Source of the DNA: Acidobacteriota bacterium
Lineage (GTDB): Bacteria; Acidobacteriota; Terriglobia; Terriglobales; Acidobacteriaceae
Reading direction: 5' to 3'
Length of the DNA: 7,137 bases
Assembly (NCBI GenBank): GCA_021782675.1
Contig: JAJXUS010000099.1
Location: forward strand, 1-7,137
In this document: piece after piece, positions 1 through 6,258 of the stretch
Position numbering within the stretch: the first letter of the stretch is position 1
Layout: the number at the start of each line of letters is the position of its first letter
Translations under genes and position numbers: made by a program
Notes under the pieces: generated by a model
What the model was told of the DNA's origin: nothing
The model's database searches: none
The model's input: the letters and a program-made list of their open reading frames with translations, nothing else

Positions 1-370
1 CTACCAGTACGCCAACGCCACCGTAACCCAGTTTGCACAGGAGCCGCAGTTGGTCGGCAAATGGCTGCCGCAGGTGCCGCATGAGACAGCCACCGCGCAG
101 GTGCGCGCCGTAAGTCGCCGATGGGGTACGGCCAGCCTGCTGGGAACCGAGAGCGGGCGCCAGTTTGACGATGACAGGAATGTCTATCTGCTGCATGGAT
201 ACTTTCAGCTCGACGGGTATGTGTCGCACTCCATCGGCCGGCGATTCGAGGTCTACGGGGCGATGGAAAATATCTTCGACCGTTCCATCGAAGTCGGGAA
301 GACTCCCGTGCTGACGCTGGGCACACCGCGGCTGGCCACCTTCGGCGTGCGGCTGCACTCGCTGCCGTAG
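1..370 (+). CDS. TonB-dependent outer-membrane receptor, C-terminal end (5' truncated)
   Basis: The frame is open from base 2 and ends at the TAG at 368-370, giving the last 122 residues of a protein whose start lies outside the window. The text alternates short polar turns with aromatic strands, as in the last strands of a 22-strand outer-membrane barrel. The segment VYGAMENIFDRSIEVGKTPV followed by LTLGTPRLATFGVRLH matches the usual end of the TonB-dependent receptor family (E-N-[IL]-F-D-R, then G-x-P-R and a final G-[VL]-R-L strand). Such receptors import a bound ligand across the outer membrane using TonB-ExbB-ExbD energy. The plug domain and TonB box, which would hint at the ligand, are not here, so siderophore, cobalamin or sugar uptake cannot be told apart. 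The next gene on this strand starts 71 bases later with no convincing terminator between, so co-transcription is possible. Confidence 0.85.
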   Translation, partial: YQYANATVTQFAQEPQLVGKWLPQVPHETATAQVRAVSRRWGTASLLGTESGRQFDDDRNVYLLHGYFQLDGYVSHSIGRRFEVYGAMENIFDRSIEVGKTPVLTLGTPRLATFGVRLHSLP

Positions 371-441
371 GGCGGGTAGTGCTGTGCCCGTCTGCGGAGA
401 ACTCGCGGAAACACTTTCGTTTGGCGTATGTTGGAAATCGC

Positions 442-1860
442 ATGAGAAAAGAATCGTTCGCCGTTACCTTTTTTGCCGCCTGGTTGGCAGCCATCGCAGC
501 TTCGCCCGGCGCGCTTGCGCAAGCTGCGCCTCCACTGCCACCTGCACCGGACGCACGGGTGACCACGCTGACCGCGCCCGGATATTTCAGCGAGCCCTCG
601 GTGGCCGTCAATCCGCTGAATCCGAAGCAGGTGATTGTTGCGTATCAGGTTCCCGCGAGCATCGCCTATTCCCAGGACGCAGGCGCCACGTGGACCCCGG
701 CGGCCGATGTTGCGCCGAAGAACTTCAAGACCTCCGGCGATGTTTCGGTGACCTACGACAACAAGGGCCACGCGATCCTCTGCTACATTGCGTTCAACGA
801 GCTGGGCACATTTAACTACTGGGGCCATGCGACCCGCAGCAATGGCATCTTTATCCGGCGATCCCTGGATGGCGGCAAGACCTGGACAGCGCCACCCGCA
901 ACAGTGTCGCTGAAGCGCGTCAAGCCCGGCATCCCGATGGAGGACAAGCCCTACGTGGTGGCCGACGTGAGCCATGGGCCGTTTGCCGGCAATCTGTATA
1001 TTGCCTGGACGCGCTGGACGCTGACCGATTCCCGGATGGTGCTGTCGCGGTCGACCGACGACGGTAAAACCTGGACGGAGCCGGTCGAGATCGATCACCA
1101 GCGCGGACTACCCCGCGATGACAATGGTGCGCTGGAGGGCTTTGACGGGGCCGTGGGCAGCGACAGCACGCTCTATGCCGTCTGGTCGCTGGGGGATGAA
1201 ATTCAGTTCACGACATCGCGGGATGGTGGTCGCACGTTCGCGAAGCCTCGTTCGATTCTGCATACCGCGCCCATCATGTTTGCCGTGCAGGACTTCGAGC
1301 GCGCCAACGGCTTTCCGCAGATTGCAGTGGATGCACACAGCGGCGACTATAAGCATGCTCATTTGTATGTCACGTGGAGTGACTATCGCAACGGAGACAT
1401 TGATGTGTTCTGCGCCCGCTCGACCGATGGCGGACGGCACTGGGGCCCGGCCGTGCGCGTCAATAGTGATCCGGTGCACGACGGCGCCGACCAGTTCTTC
1501 CAATGGCTGACGGTGGATCCCGTAAGCGGGGCGCTGTCGGTGATCTTTTACGACCGGCGGAACAACCCCGCCAACCGCAAAACCACCGTGACCCTGGCCC
1601 GTTCGACCGACGGCGGCCAGACCTTCAAAAACTATGCGTGGACCACGAAGCCGTTCGTCGCGACCGGAGATTTTATGGGTGACTACAGCGGCATTGCGTC
1701 CTACGCCAACCGCATCTACGGGGCGTGGACGGAGGAGACACCGCCAAAGCCCGGAGAGACCGGCGCCAAGGCATCCGCGACTGTATCAGAACGGCAGCGC
1801 GCCCATACGATTGTGCGCGCTGGAGTCGCAGATTTTGGCGCGAAGGAAGCAGCACAGTAA
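442..1860 (+). CDS. Secreted Asp-box (BNR) beta-propeller, sialidase-like protein of unknown substrate
   Basis: The start chosen is the ATG at 442, because it puts a clean export signal at the N-terminus (MRKES, a hydrophobic stretch, then a likely cut after ALAQ, about residue 27) and has GGAA five bases upstream. An in-frame GTG at 379 would prepend 21 polar residues and hide the signal. The 472-residue product carries six Asp-boxes (S-x-D-x-G-x-[TH]-[WF]) at residues 77, 141, 204, 259, 327 and 388. Their spacing of 55-68 residues fits one per blade of a six-bladed propeller. The N-terminal EPSVAVNP and the later FYDRRNNPANR and GDYSGI segments resemble secreted proteins usually annotated exo-alpha-sialidase or BNR-repeat. 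I do not see the sialidase [FY]RIP arginine motif, so true sialidase activity is doubtful; a binding protein, lyase or other glycosidase is as likely. It would act in the periplasm or outside the cell and follows a TonB-dependent receptor, which suggests a shared ligand. Confidence 0.85.
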   Translation: MRKESFAVTFFAAWLAAIAASPGALAQAAPPLPPAPDARVTTLTAPGYFSEPSVAVNPLNPKQVIVAYQVPASIAYSQDAGATWTPAADVAPKNFKTSGDVSVTYDNKGHAILCYIAFNELGTFNYWGHATRSNGIFIRRSLDGGKTWTAPPATVSLKRVKPGIPMEDKPYVVADVSHGPFAGNLYIAWTRWTLTDSRMVLSRSTDDGKTWTEPVEIDHQRGLPRDDNGALEGFDGAVGSDSTLYAVWSLGDEIQFTTSRDGGRTFAKPRSILHTAPIMFAVQDFERANGFPQIAVDAHSGDYKHAHLYVTWSDYRNGDIDVFCARSTDGGRHWGPAVRVNSDPVHDGADQFFQWLTVDPVSGALSVIFYDRRNNPANRKTTVTLARSTDGGQTFKNYAWTTKPFVATGDFMGDYSGIASYANRIYGAWTEETPPKPGETGAKASATVSERQRAHTIVRAGVADFGAKEAAQ

Positions 1861-1874
1861 GCGCAAGATAGAAC

Positions 1875-1901
1875 TTGTCCGGAAACAGAACGTGGTATAG
1901 T
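1875..1901 (+). promoter_or_regulatory. Weak candidate sigma70-type promoter upstream of the receiver gene
   Basis: TATAGT at 1896-1901 matches five of six consensus -10 bases. TTGTCC at 1875-1880 matches four of six -35 bases, but the spacer is only 15. If used, transcription would start near 1908 and give a leader of about 218 bases containing the palindrome at 1950-1962. An AATAAT at 2085-2090 is an alternative -10 nearer the gene but has no good -35 at normal spacing. Low certainty. Confidence 0.22.
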
Positions 1902-1949
1902 CTCGTCTACGCCGCAGACCCCCCGCTCCGGCGAGAGTCATACTTTCGA

Positions 1950-1962
1950 GTGATCGGATCAC
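1950..1962. promoter_or_regulatory. Palindrome GTGATC-G-GATCAC, candidate operator with CRP-like half-sites
   Basis: There are two perfect 6-base inverted arms around a single central base, in the non-coding region before the receiver gene. The arms equal the half-sites of the CRP/FNR-superfamily consensus (GTGATC...GATCAC), but the spacing is one base shorter than the classical CRP site. With a one-base loop it cannot form a full RNA hairpin, which favours a protein-binding site. An isolated TTGACA follows at 1974-1979. Confidence 0.35.
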
Positions 1963-2125
1963 ATGGCCGACGCTTGACAACACGTAATGTTTTCCGATGG
2001 ATCGGGCCTGAAAGATGAACCGGGTGGCGGCAATTTCTATTCTGATTTCGGTTACACTTTGAGTGATAGCCATTCCTCTGCCTGAATAATTCCTGAGTGA
2101 ACGGTCTGAAAGAAAGAGAATCCCT

Positions 2126-2482
2126 GTGAAACCGAAGATTCTGGTAGTTGACGACGAGCGCGTAATCGCTGACACGCTGGTGATCATTCTGAACCGGAAT
2201 GGTTTCGAGGCCTCCGCTGCATACAGCGGAGAGTCAGCCGTGGAACTTGCCGAATCGACCCGCCCTGAGATGATCATCAGCGATGTCATCATGAACGACA
2301 TGAATGGGATCGACGCGGCGATCAAGATTCGCGGGCTGTTGCCTCGCTGTAAGATCCTTCTGTTTTCCGGCCAGGCAGCAACTGCCGACCTGCTGGAAAA
2401 GGCCCGGACACAGGGCCATGAATTCGAAATTCTCGCGAAGCCGGTGCATCCGCAGGATCTGCTGATGCGTCTCCGCGCCTGA
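2126..2482 (+). CDS. Stand-alone response regulator (CheY-like receiver domain)
   Basis: This encodes a 118-residue single receiver domain with no output domain. All signature residues are present: the acidic pocket D9-D10, the phospho-acceptor D53 (in IISDVIM), the switch Ser S81 (in LLFSGQ) and the conserved K105-P106 (in LAKPVHP). The start is GTG at 2126, preceded by the purine run AAAGAG with a usable spacing; it gives the standard N-terminus KPKILVVDDE. The protein should be phosphorylated by a histidine kinase encoded elsewhere and act by protein-protein contact, either as a phosphorelay intermediate or like CheY. No kinase or target lies in the window. It stands alone, 265 bases from the gene before and converging on recR with only 19 bases between stop codons. 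Which pathway it serves is unknown. Confidence 0.92.
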   Translation: MKPKILVVDDERVIADTLVIILNRNGFEASAAYSGESAVELAESTRPEMIISDVIMNDMNGIDAAIKIRGLLPRCKILLFSGQAATADLLEKARTQGHEFEILAKPVHPQDLLMRLRA

Positions 2483-2501
2483 CAGATTTCTCCGGATCAG
2501 C

Positions 2502-3101
2502 TTAGAGTTCGCGTCGGCCTTCCATGGCGCGGCTCATCGTCACCTCGTCGGCGTATTCGATGTCTGCCCCGGCGGGAACGCCGGTGGCGATGCGCGTAAT
2601 GCGCACGCCCGTGCCTCGGAGCTGCTGCGCCAGGTAGGTGGCGGTGGCCTCGCCTTCGACAGTTGGATTGGTGGCCAGAATCACCTCTTCTGGCGCCTCC
2701 GTGCGAACTCGCTCCAAAAGGCTGCGGATGCGAAGCTGCTCCGGCCCGATGCCATTTAACGGTGACAGGCTGCCGTGCAGCACATGGTAGCCGCCATCAA
2801 AGCTCCGCGCCTTTTCGACGGCGGCGATGTTCGATGGCTCTTCAACGACGCAGATGATGGAGCGCGTGCGATTGGGCGCCACGCAGAACTGGCAAGGATC
2901 GACGTCCGTGATGTTGTGGCAGACGGAGCAGAGATGCAGTTGCGCCTTTACATCGCGAATAGCGTTGGCCAGCGCCAGCGCATCCTGATCGCTGGTGCGC
3001 AGGATGTGAAACGACAGCCGCTGTGCGGACTTTCTGCCGATGCCCGGCAGGCGCGACAGTTGTTCGATCAACGCATCGAGCGGTTCGGCAAAACGTGCCA
3101 C
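2502..3101 (-). CDS. recR: Recombination mediator protein RecR
   Basis: RecR works with RecO and RecF to load RecA onto SSB-coated gapped DNA in the cytoplasm. The 199 residues match the usual length of about 200. In order there are: an N-terminal helix-hairpin-helix (LPGIGRKSAQRLSFH, about 18-32); a four-cysteine zinc finger with C58, C61, C70 and C73; a Toprim domain opening at VVEEP (about 85-89) and containing TNPTVEGEATA (from 144); and the conserved C-terminal GVPAGADIEYAD segment (from 174) ending in MEGRRE. The GTG at 3101 is chosen because a strong GGGAAGGG-type ribosome site lies 7 bases before it and the product starts at the normal RecR position. It is last in the dnaX-ybaB-recR cluster, 15 bases after the ybaB stop; that stop overlaps the recR ribosome site, so translation may be coupled. 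Confidence 0.97.
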   Translation of the reverse strand: MARFAEPLDALIEQLSRLPGIGRKSAQRLSFHILRTSDQDALALANAIRDVKAQLHLCSVCHNITDVDPCQFCVAPNRTRSIICVVEEPSNIAAVEKARSFDGGYHVLHGSLSPLNGIGPEQLRIRSLLERVRTEAPEEVILATNPTVEGEATATYLAQQLRGTGVRITRIATGVPAGADIEYADEVTMSRAMEGRREL

Positions 3102-3116
3102 AAATAGACCCTTCCC

Positions 3117-3455
3117 CTACTGATTCAGCATGCGAAGCCAGTCGGCCCCGCCCATCATGCCCGACAGCTTGCCCTTCAGCGCTTCGTCCACGCGCCGGAT
3201 AGCGTCGTTGACTGCGGCAGCGATCAGATCCTGCAGCATCTCCACGTCGGCGCTGTGCTCTGTCGCACCCGCCCCCAGCGCAGCCGCGGAAGGATCGACG
3301 TGCACACCCAGCACCCGTTTCTTTCCATCCATGCTGACGGTGATGGCGCCACCGCCGGATGAGCCCTCGACGCGAATCTGCAGCATGGCCGCCTCCATCT
3401 GCTGCTGCATCTGCTGCGCCTGTCCCATCATTTCCTTGATCTTTCCAATGTCCAT
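3117..3455 (-). CDS. ybaB: YbaB/EbfC-family nucleoid-associated protein
   Basis: This is a 112-residue member of the small DNA-binding family that sits between dnaX and recR in many bacteria. The N-terminal helix is rich in Met and Gln ([15 protein letters not shown]), followed by the family's [19 protein letters not shown] strand region (about 28-46), a VHVDPS segment and a C-terminal amphipathic helix with [20 protein letters not shown]. Family members form dimers that clamp DNA and shape the nucleoid; homologues in Borrelia and E. coli bind DNA directly. Length is typical. The ATG at 3455 has GAGG about 9 bases upstream and starts 24 bases after the dnaX stop. A variable insertion around residues 56-68 ([13 protein letters not shown]) is slightly longer than in some relatives. 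Confidence 0.95.
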   Translation of the reverse strand: MDIGKIKEMMGQAQQMQQQMEAAMLQIRVEGSSGGGAITVSMDGKKRVLGVHVDPSAAALGAGATEHSADVEMLQDLIAAAVNDAIRRVDEALKGKLSGMMGGADWLRMLNQ

Positions 3456-3479
3456 CGTTGCAAACCTCGTAAGGGGGAG

Positions 3480-5480
3480 TTACCGGGAATCGCGCAGCGA
3501 AACCACGCTGCGGATCTCGGCGTGGAACAGCGCCTGCGCATGGCGGATGATTGGGTGATCCTGCGGACGCACGCCGTTGACCATCGGGGCTGCCGTCCGC
3601 TGCTTTGGTGCTGCGGGCGCCAGATCGGGACGCGACTCCACACGCACCGCCCTGCCGGAGCCGCTGGCCTGGCGAAAGGTGTCACGGACCAGTTGCTGCG
3701 CCCGCTGGTTGTAGGTCATCTCCAGCACCACTTTGGATGCGGGAACTCCGATCTGCAGTTCTCTGCCGTCCCAGCGCCACTCGCCGCTGTCGAGCAGGTT
3801 CGCCGCGGCTTCCTGTCCAGACTCCACGAGTTTGGCGCAGATTGCCTCGCGCAGCGCGGTCGCGTCCAACGCAGATTTTGCAGCTTCGGGGATGGCGGCG
3901 GACGCGCCCGCTTCCGGAGCCGCACGCGCCGTTTCGACCGGTGATGCTTCCACAGCGCTGGCTTCGGCTGGATGCTCTGCTGTCTGCTGCAGGGAGAGCT
4001 TTGCGGGTGCAGCGGCTGGCGTGACAACCGGCGGAGGATCGCTTGCGATGGGCGACGCAGAGGCCGGCGGCGCTGCGGTGGCAGGAACGGCCGCGGGCTC
4101 TGGTGCTGCGCTGAAGCGCGGGGAACCGGTGGCTGCAGGCGCGGACATTGCAGCGGGACGCTCCGCAATTGCCGCGTGTCCGAAGATCGCTCCCAGCGCG
4201 TCGTCCGGGGCGGCTTTGACGGGCTGCGGATTTGCTGCGATCGGAGCCGCGTGACGGCCCGCCGGCTGTGTGGCGGGGGCGCTGCCGCCCGAGCTGCGCG
4301 GCGCGGACGACGCACCGCCGCCTTTCAACTGCTGAAAGATTTCTTCAAACGGCAGCAGCCGTTGCATGTGCACAAGCTTTACGAGTCCCAGCTCCAGGTG
4401 AAAACGCTGCTCCTGCCGATAGCCCAGATCGTCAAACGTCCGCAGCATGGCGTTAAGAAAGCGCGTAAGGTCTTCTTCCGAGAATCTGCCGGCGACACGC
4501 GCCGCCCGGGCCGCTTCCTCGGTTGAGATTTGCAGCAGCTCTGACTTTTCGCCGGCGATGCGCGCCATCAGGCAGTTCCGCAGGAAACGGACCATCTGCC
4601 GCGCAATCTGCTGCGGGCCGTTGCCGGCATCGAGCAGGTTCGCCGCCAGCTCCAGCATGGCAGCGGCGTTGCGCTGCTCGACGGCCTCCATCATGGACTC
4701 GAACACCTGATTGGAAACGGTGCCCATCAGCGAGCGAATCTGTGCGCCATCCAGCACATGCCGGCCCTCGACCAGGGGCGCGCTGGCAATCGCCTGGTCC
4801 ATGATCGACAGGGCATCACGCATGGAGCCGTCGCCCGCTTCCGCCAGCAGGGACAAGGCCAGATCATCGGCTGCGACGGCCTCCTGCGCAGCGATGCTGC
4901 GTAGCTGGCCGACAATCTCCTGAAACGGAACCGCGTGGAAACTGAAGTGCTGACTGCGGGAGCGGATGGTCTGCGGTATGTCCTCCGGCTGGGTGGTCGC
5001 CATCATAAAGACGACATGCGCGGGCGGCTCTTCCAGCGTTTTGAGCAGTGCATTGAAAGCGGCATCGGTGATCTGTTGGGCTTCGTCCAGGATGAAGATT
5101 TTGTAGCGGTCGCGCGCCGGGCTGTAGCGCGCGCCTTCGCGCAGCTCGCGAATCTCGTCGATGCCGCGGTTGGTGGCCGCGTCGATCTCCATCACGTCCA
5201 GCGAGCTGCCGGAGCGAATCTCATTGCAAGCGTCGCACACGCCACAGGGTTCGGGCGTAGGCCGTTCGGGCGTGTCCTGCGGTGTGCGGCATTGCAGGGC
5301 CATCGCCAGAATGCGCGCAATTGTGGTTTTGCCGATGCCGCGATGCCCGCTGAAGATATAGCCGTGGGCGATGCGATCCTGCGCCAGCGCGTTCAGCAGC
5401 GTCCGGGTCACATGCTCCTGGCCAATGACATCGGCAAAGCGCTGGGGCCGGTATTTTCGCGCTAGAACCTGATAGGGCAT
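3480..5480 (-). CDS. dnaX: DNA polymerase III subunit gamma/tau (clamp loader ATPase)
   Basis: DnaX is the motor subunit of the replicative clamp loader. The start is the ATG at 5480, because MPYQVLARKYRP is the invariant DnaX N-terminus; the frame stays open 79 codons further but those belong to no known DnaX. The product has 666 residues: Walker A GHRGIGKT (45-52), zinc cysteines C64, C79, C82 and C85, Walker B IFILDEAQ (128-135), sensor 1 MMATTQPEDIP (from 159), the Arg-finger motif as SRS (174-176) rather than SRC, and sensor 2 GDGSMRDALS (216-225, R221). The lid and collar domains run to about 385. An Ala/Pro-rich linker of about 150 residues follows, then a tau-type domain (about 538-617) and a short conserved tail (DHPIIRHAQALFHAEI). 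I see no A-AAA-AAG slippery site or long A run near the end of the collar, so only full-length tau is predicted. The Shine-Dalgarno is weak. Confidence 0.97.
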   Translation of the reverse strand: MPYQVLARKYRPQRFADVIGQEHVTRTLLNALAQDRIAHGYIFSGHRGIGKTTIARILAMALQCRTPQDTPERPTPEPCGVCDACNEIRSGSSLDVMEIDAATNRGIDEIRELREGARYSPARDRYKIFILDEAQQITDAAFNALLKTLEEPPAHVVFMMATTQPEDIPQTIRSRSQHFSFHAVPFQEIVGQLRSIAAQEAVAADDLALSLLAEAGDGSMRDALSIMDQAIASAPLVEGRHVLDGAQIRSLMGTVSNQVFESMMEAVEQRNAAAMLELAANLLDAGNGPQQIARQMVRFLRNCLMARIAGEKSELLQISTEEAARAARVAGRFSEEDLTRFLNAMLRTFDDLGYRQEQRFHLELGLVKLVHMQRLLPFEEIFQQLKGGGASSAPRSSGGSAPATQPAGRHAAPIAANPQPVKAAPDDALGAIFGHAAIAERPAAMSAPAATGSPRFSAAPEPAAVPATAAPPASASPIASDPPPVVTPAAAPAKLSLQQTAEHPAEASAVEASPVETARAAPEAGASAAIPEAAKSALDATALREAICAKLVESGQEAAANLLDSGEWRWDGRELQIGVPASKVVLEMTYNQRAQQLVRDTFRQASGSGRAVRVESRPDLAPAAPKQRTAAPMVNGVRPQDHPIIRHAQALFHAEIRSVVSLRDSR

Positions 5481-5520
5481 CGTGGGATTCGATCGGCTCC
5501 GTGGTGTTATTGCAAGGCGC

Positions 5521-5534
5521 CCGGAGAGCTCCGG
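5521..5534. repeat. Inverted repeat CCGGAG-AG-CTCCGG in the dnaX leader
   Basis: Six-base arms around two central bases lie 41 bases upstream of the dnaX ATG, just downstream of the predicted -10. In RNA it can fold as a five-pair GC stem with a four-base loop at the very 5' end of the transcript. No T tract follows, so it is not a terminator. It could be a small operator or a 5' stabilising hairpin; chance is also possible in DNA this GC-rich. Confidence 0.35.
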
Positions 5535-5541
5535 AATTCTG

Positions 5542-5569
5542 ATTGTAGTCCTTGCGCGGGGTGCTGCAA
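5542..5569 (-). promoter_or_regulatory. Candidate promoter of the dnaX-ybaB-recR operon
   Basis: On the minus strand, TACAAT (5547-5542) matches five of six -10 bases. TTGCAG (5569-5564) is a half-matched -35 with a 16-base spacer. Transcription would start near 5535, giving a leader of about 55 bases before the dnaX ATG at 5480. It is the best promoter-like element in the 118 bases between the SET gene and dnaX. Confidence 0.4.
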
Positions 5570-5576
5570 TGAGGCG

Positions 5577-5599
5577 GCCAGGCTGCCGGCGGACCTGGC
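5577..5599 (-). terminator. Hairpin at the end of the SET gene, terminator-like but lacking a U tract
   Basis: Arms GCCAGG and CCTGGC (six pairs, one extra G-U possible) enclose 11 bases and begin at the SET stop codon. No run of U follows on the minus strand, so it is at best a weak or Rho-assisted end, or a 3' mRNA-stabilising stem. Some read-through from the SET gene into dnaX is therefore plausible. Confidence 0.25.
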
Positions 5600-6171
5600 T
5601 ATCGGCCAGACCCCGAACGCTGTTTTTTCGCGGGTTGCTGGCGTCGTGCGACGATCTTTTTCCCGCGAGCGGGTGCACGTTTGGTGTCTGCCGACTTCTG
5701 CTTTTTCGCCGGTGCAACCTTTTTCTTCTTCGTCACCGCTGCAGACTGCGTCTGGCGCTTGCGGCGGCGCAGCTCCTCTGGAGAGAACATGGAGCCGCGG
5801 CACTTTCGTGCGCCGCAGTTGCAGGGCGCGTCTTCTTCGCCGTCATACAGACAGTAGTCGTAACAGAGCTCTTCGCCCGCGGCAATGTTGCGGATGGCCG
5901 TGATCCAGACGCGGCCGTCCACCTCTTCCGTCTCGCAATTCGCATCACAGGAATGATTGATGAACATGGCCGTTCCATGGCCGTCGATCACACGGGTGCC
6001 GTCGCCGATGCCGAACAGATACGTGATCGGCTTGCCTTCATAGCGGATGTCGCCCTCATCCTTGTCGATGATCGGGCCGGTGTATTCCACGATGCGCGTT
6101 CCGCGCCGGATGGGAGCGGTTGTGTAGCATCCGGCAGCGTGAATGGAGGAAGAGCGAATGATGAGGCCCAT
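5599..6171 (-). CDS. SET-domain protein lysine methyltransferase with histone-H1-like basic tail
   Basis: The predicted product is a SAM-dependent lysine methyltransferase of 190 residues. The ATG at 6171 places the SET fold at residue 1, follows an extended -10 promoter closely and avoids 46 unrelated upstream residues in the longer frame. SET motifs in order are: the SAM-loop HAAGCYTTAPI (11-21, with A-A-G where G-x-G is common), VEYTG (28-32), FINHSCDANC (70-79), GEELCYDY (99-106, Y106 as the catalytic Tyr), and the post-SET zinc motif C117-x-C119-x4-C124, which with C75 would hold one Zn. Residues 135-190 are a disordered tail with 23 Lys/Arg in 56 positions, one Asp and no Glu, carrying PAKK, KRAPARGKK and PAKKQR motifs like histone H1 tails. 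The tail may bind DNA or be an automethylation substrate (inference). Similar short SET proteins occur in bacteria; their targets are mostly unknown. It lies 118 bases upstream of dnaX on the same strand and diverges from the TPR gene. Confidence 0.9.
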   Translation of the reverse strand: MGLIIRSSSIHAAGCYTTAPIRRGTRIVEYTGPIIDKDEGDIRYEGKPITYLFGIGDGTRVIDGHGTAMFINHSCDANCETEEVDGRVWITAIRNIAAGEELCYDYCLYDGEEDAPCNCGARKCRGSMFSPEELRRRKRQTQSAAVTKKKKVAPAKKQKSADTKRAPARGKKIVARRQQPAKKQRSGSGR

Positions 6172-6193
6172 ATCTTTGCGGGAAATCCTGAAA

Positions 6194-6202
6194 AGTATAT
6201 CA
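6194..6202 (-). promoter_or_regulatory. Extended -10 promoter of the SET gene
   Basis: On the minus strand, TGATATACT reads as TG-n-TATACT, an extended -10 with five of six -10 matches. The -35 region is poor, as is common with extended -10 promoters. Transcription would start near 6187, leaving a leader of about 16 bases before the ATG at 6171, so ribosome binding would depend on the AGGA at 6189-6186 or be nearly leaderless. Confidence 0.45.
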
Positions 6203-6258
6203 ACGCAACGGCAGCGGAAATCGGGAGGCTCGGGAAGCGTCACTCGAAACCGGGCGCG

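Larger units (their letters stand above)
1861..2125. other. 265-base non-coding region with candidate control elements
   Basis: There is no convincing gene here. Reading along it: a -10-like TATAGT at 1896-1901; a GC-rich imperfect hairpin with arms 1910-1914 and 1929-1933 and no T tract after it; a palindrome at 1950-1962; an isolated TTGACA at 1974-1979 with no good -10 at the right distance; a near-repeat of ACTTT(C)GAGTGAT at 1942-1954 and 2056-2067; and a purine-rich Shine-Dalgarno stretch just before the GTG at 2126. It is more AT-rich to the eye than the flanking genes. It is long for a leader in this gene-dense region, so it probably carries regulation of the response-regulator gene. 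No intrinsic terminator for the upstream gene is obvious. Confidence 0.6.

Noticed and set aside
370..390. Possible hairpin after the receptor stop (GGGC...GCCC or CGGG...CCCG)
   Set aside because: Only four pairs with a loop of 10 or more bases and no T tract; not a credible terminator.
253..1098. Minus-strand frame of 281 codons opposite the receptor and propeller genes
   Set aside because: Arg/Gly/His-rich shadow of two well-supported plus-strand genes, with no recognisable domain.
1987..2085. Small frame of 32 codons starting MFSDGSGL in the receiver leader
   Set aside because: No Shine-Dalgarno before it, no recognisable family and compatible with chance; it would need conservation in relatives to be credible.
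1786..2325. Minus-strand frame of 179 codons across the intergenic region and the receiver gene
   Set aside because: It lies opposite clear coding sequence at both ends and has no family resemblance; it is a by-product of high GC.
2483..2501. Bidirectional terminator between the convergent receiver and recR genes
   Set aside because: The 19-base gap and its edges hold only a four-pair CTGA/TCAG arm with a long loop and no T runs.
3716..4315. Arg/Pro-rich frames on both strands over the dnaX linker
   Set aside because: GC-rich repetitive Ala/Pro codons keep all frames open; only the DnaX frame connects to conserved domains on both sides.
5481..5717. The dnaX frame stays open 79 codons upstream of the chosen ATG
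   Set aside because: The extension overlaps the 3' end of the SET gene in another frame, reads as low-information Arg/Ser/Pro text, and MPYQVLARKYRP is the conserved DnaX start.
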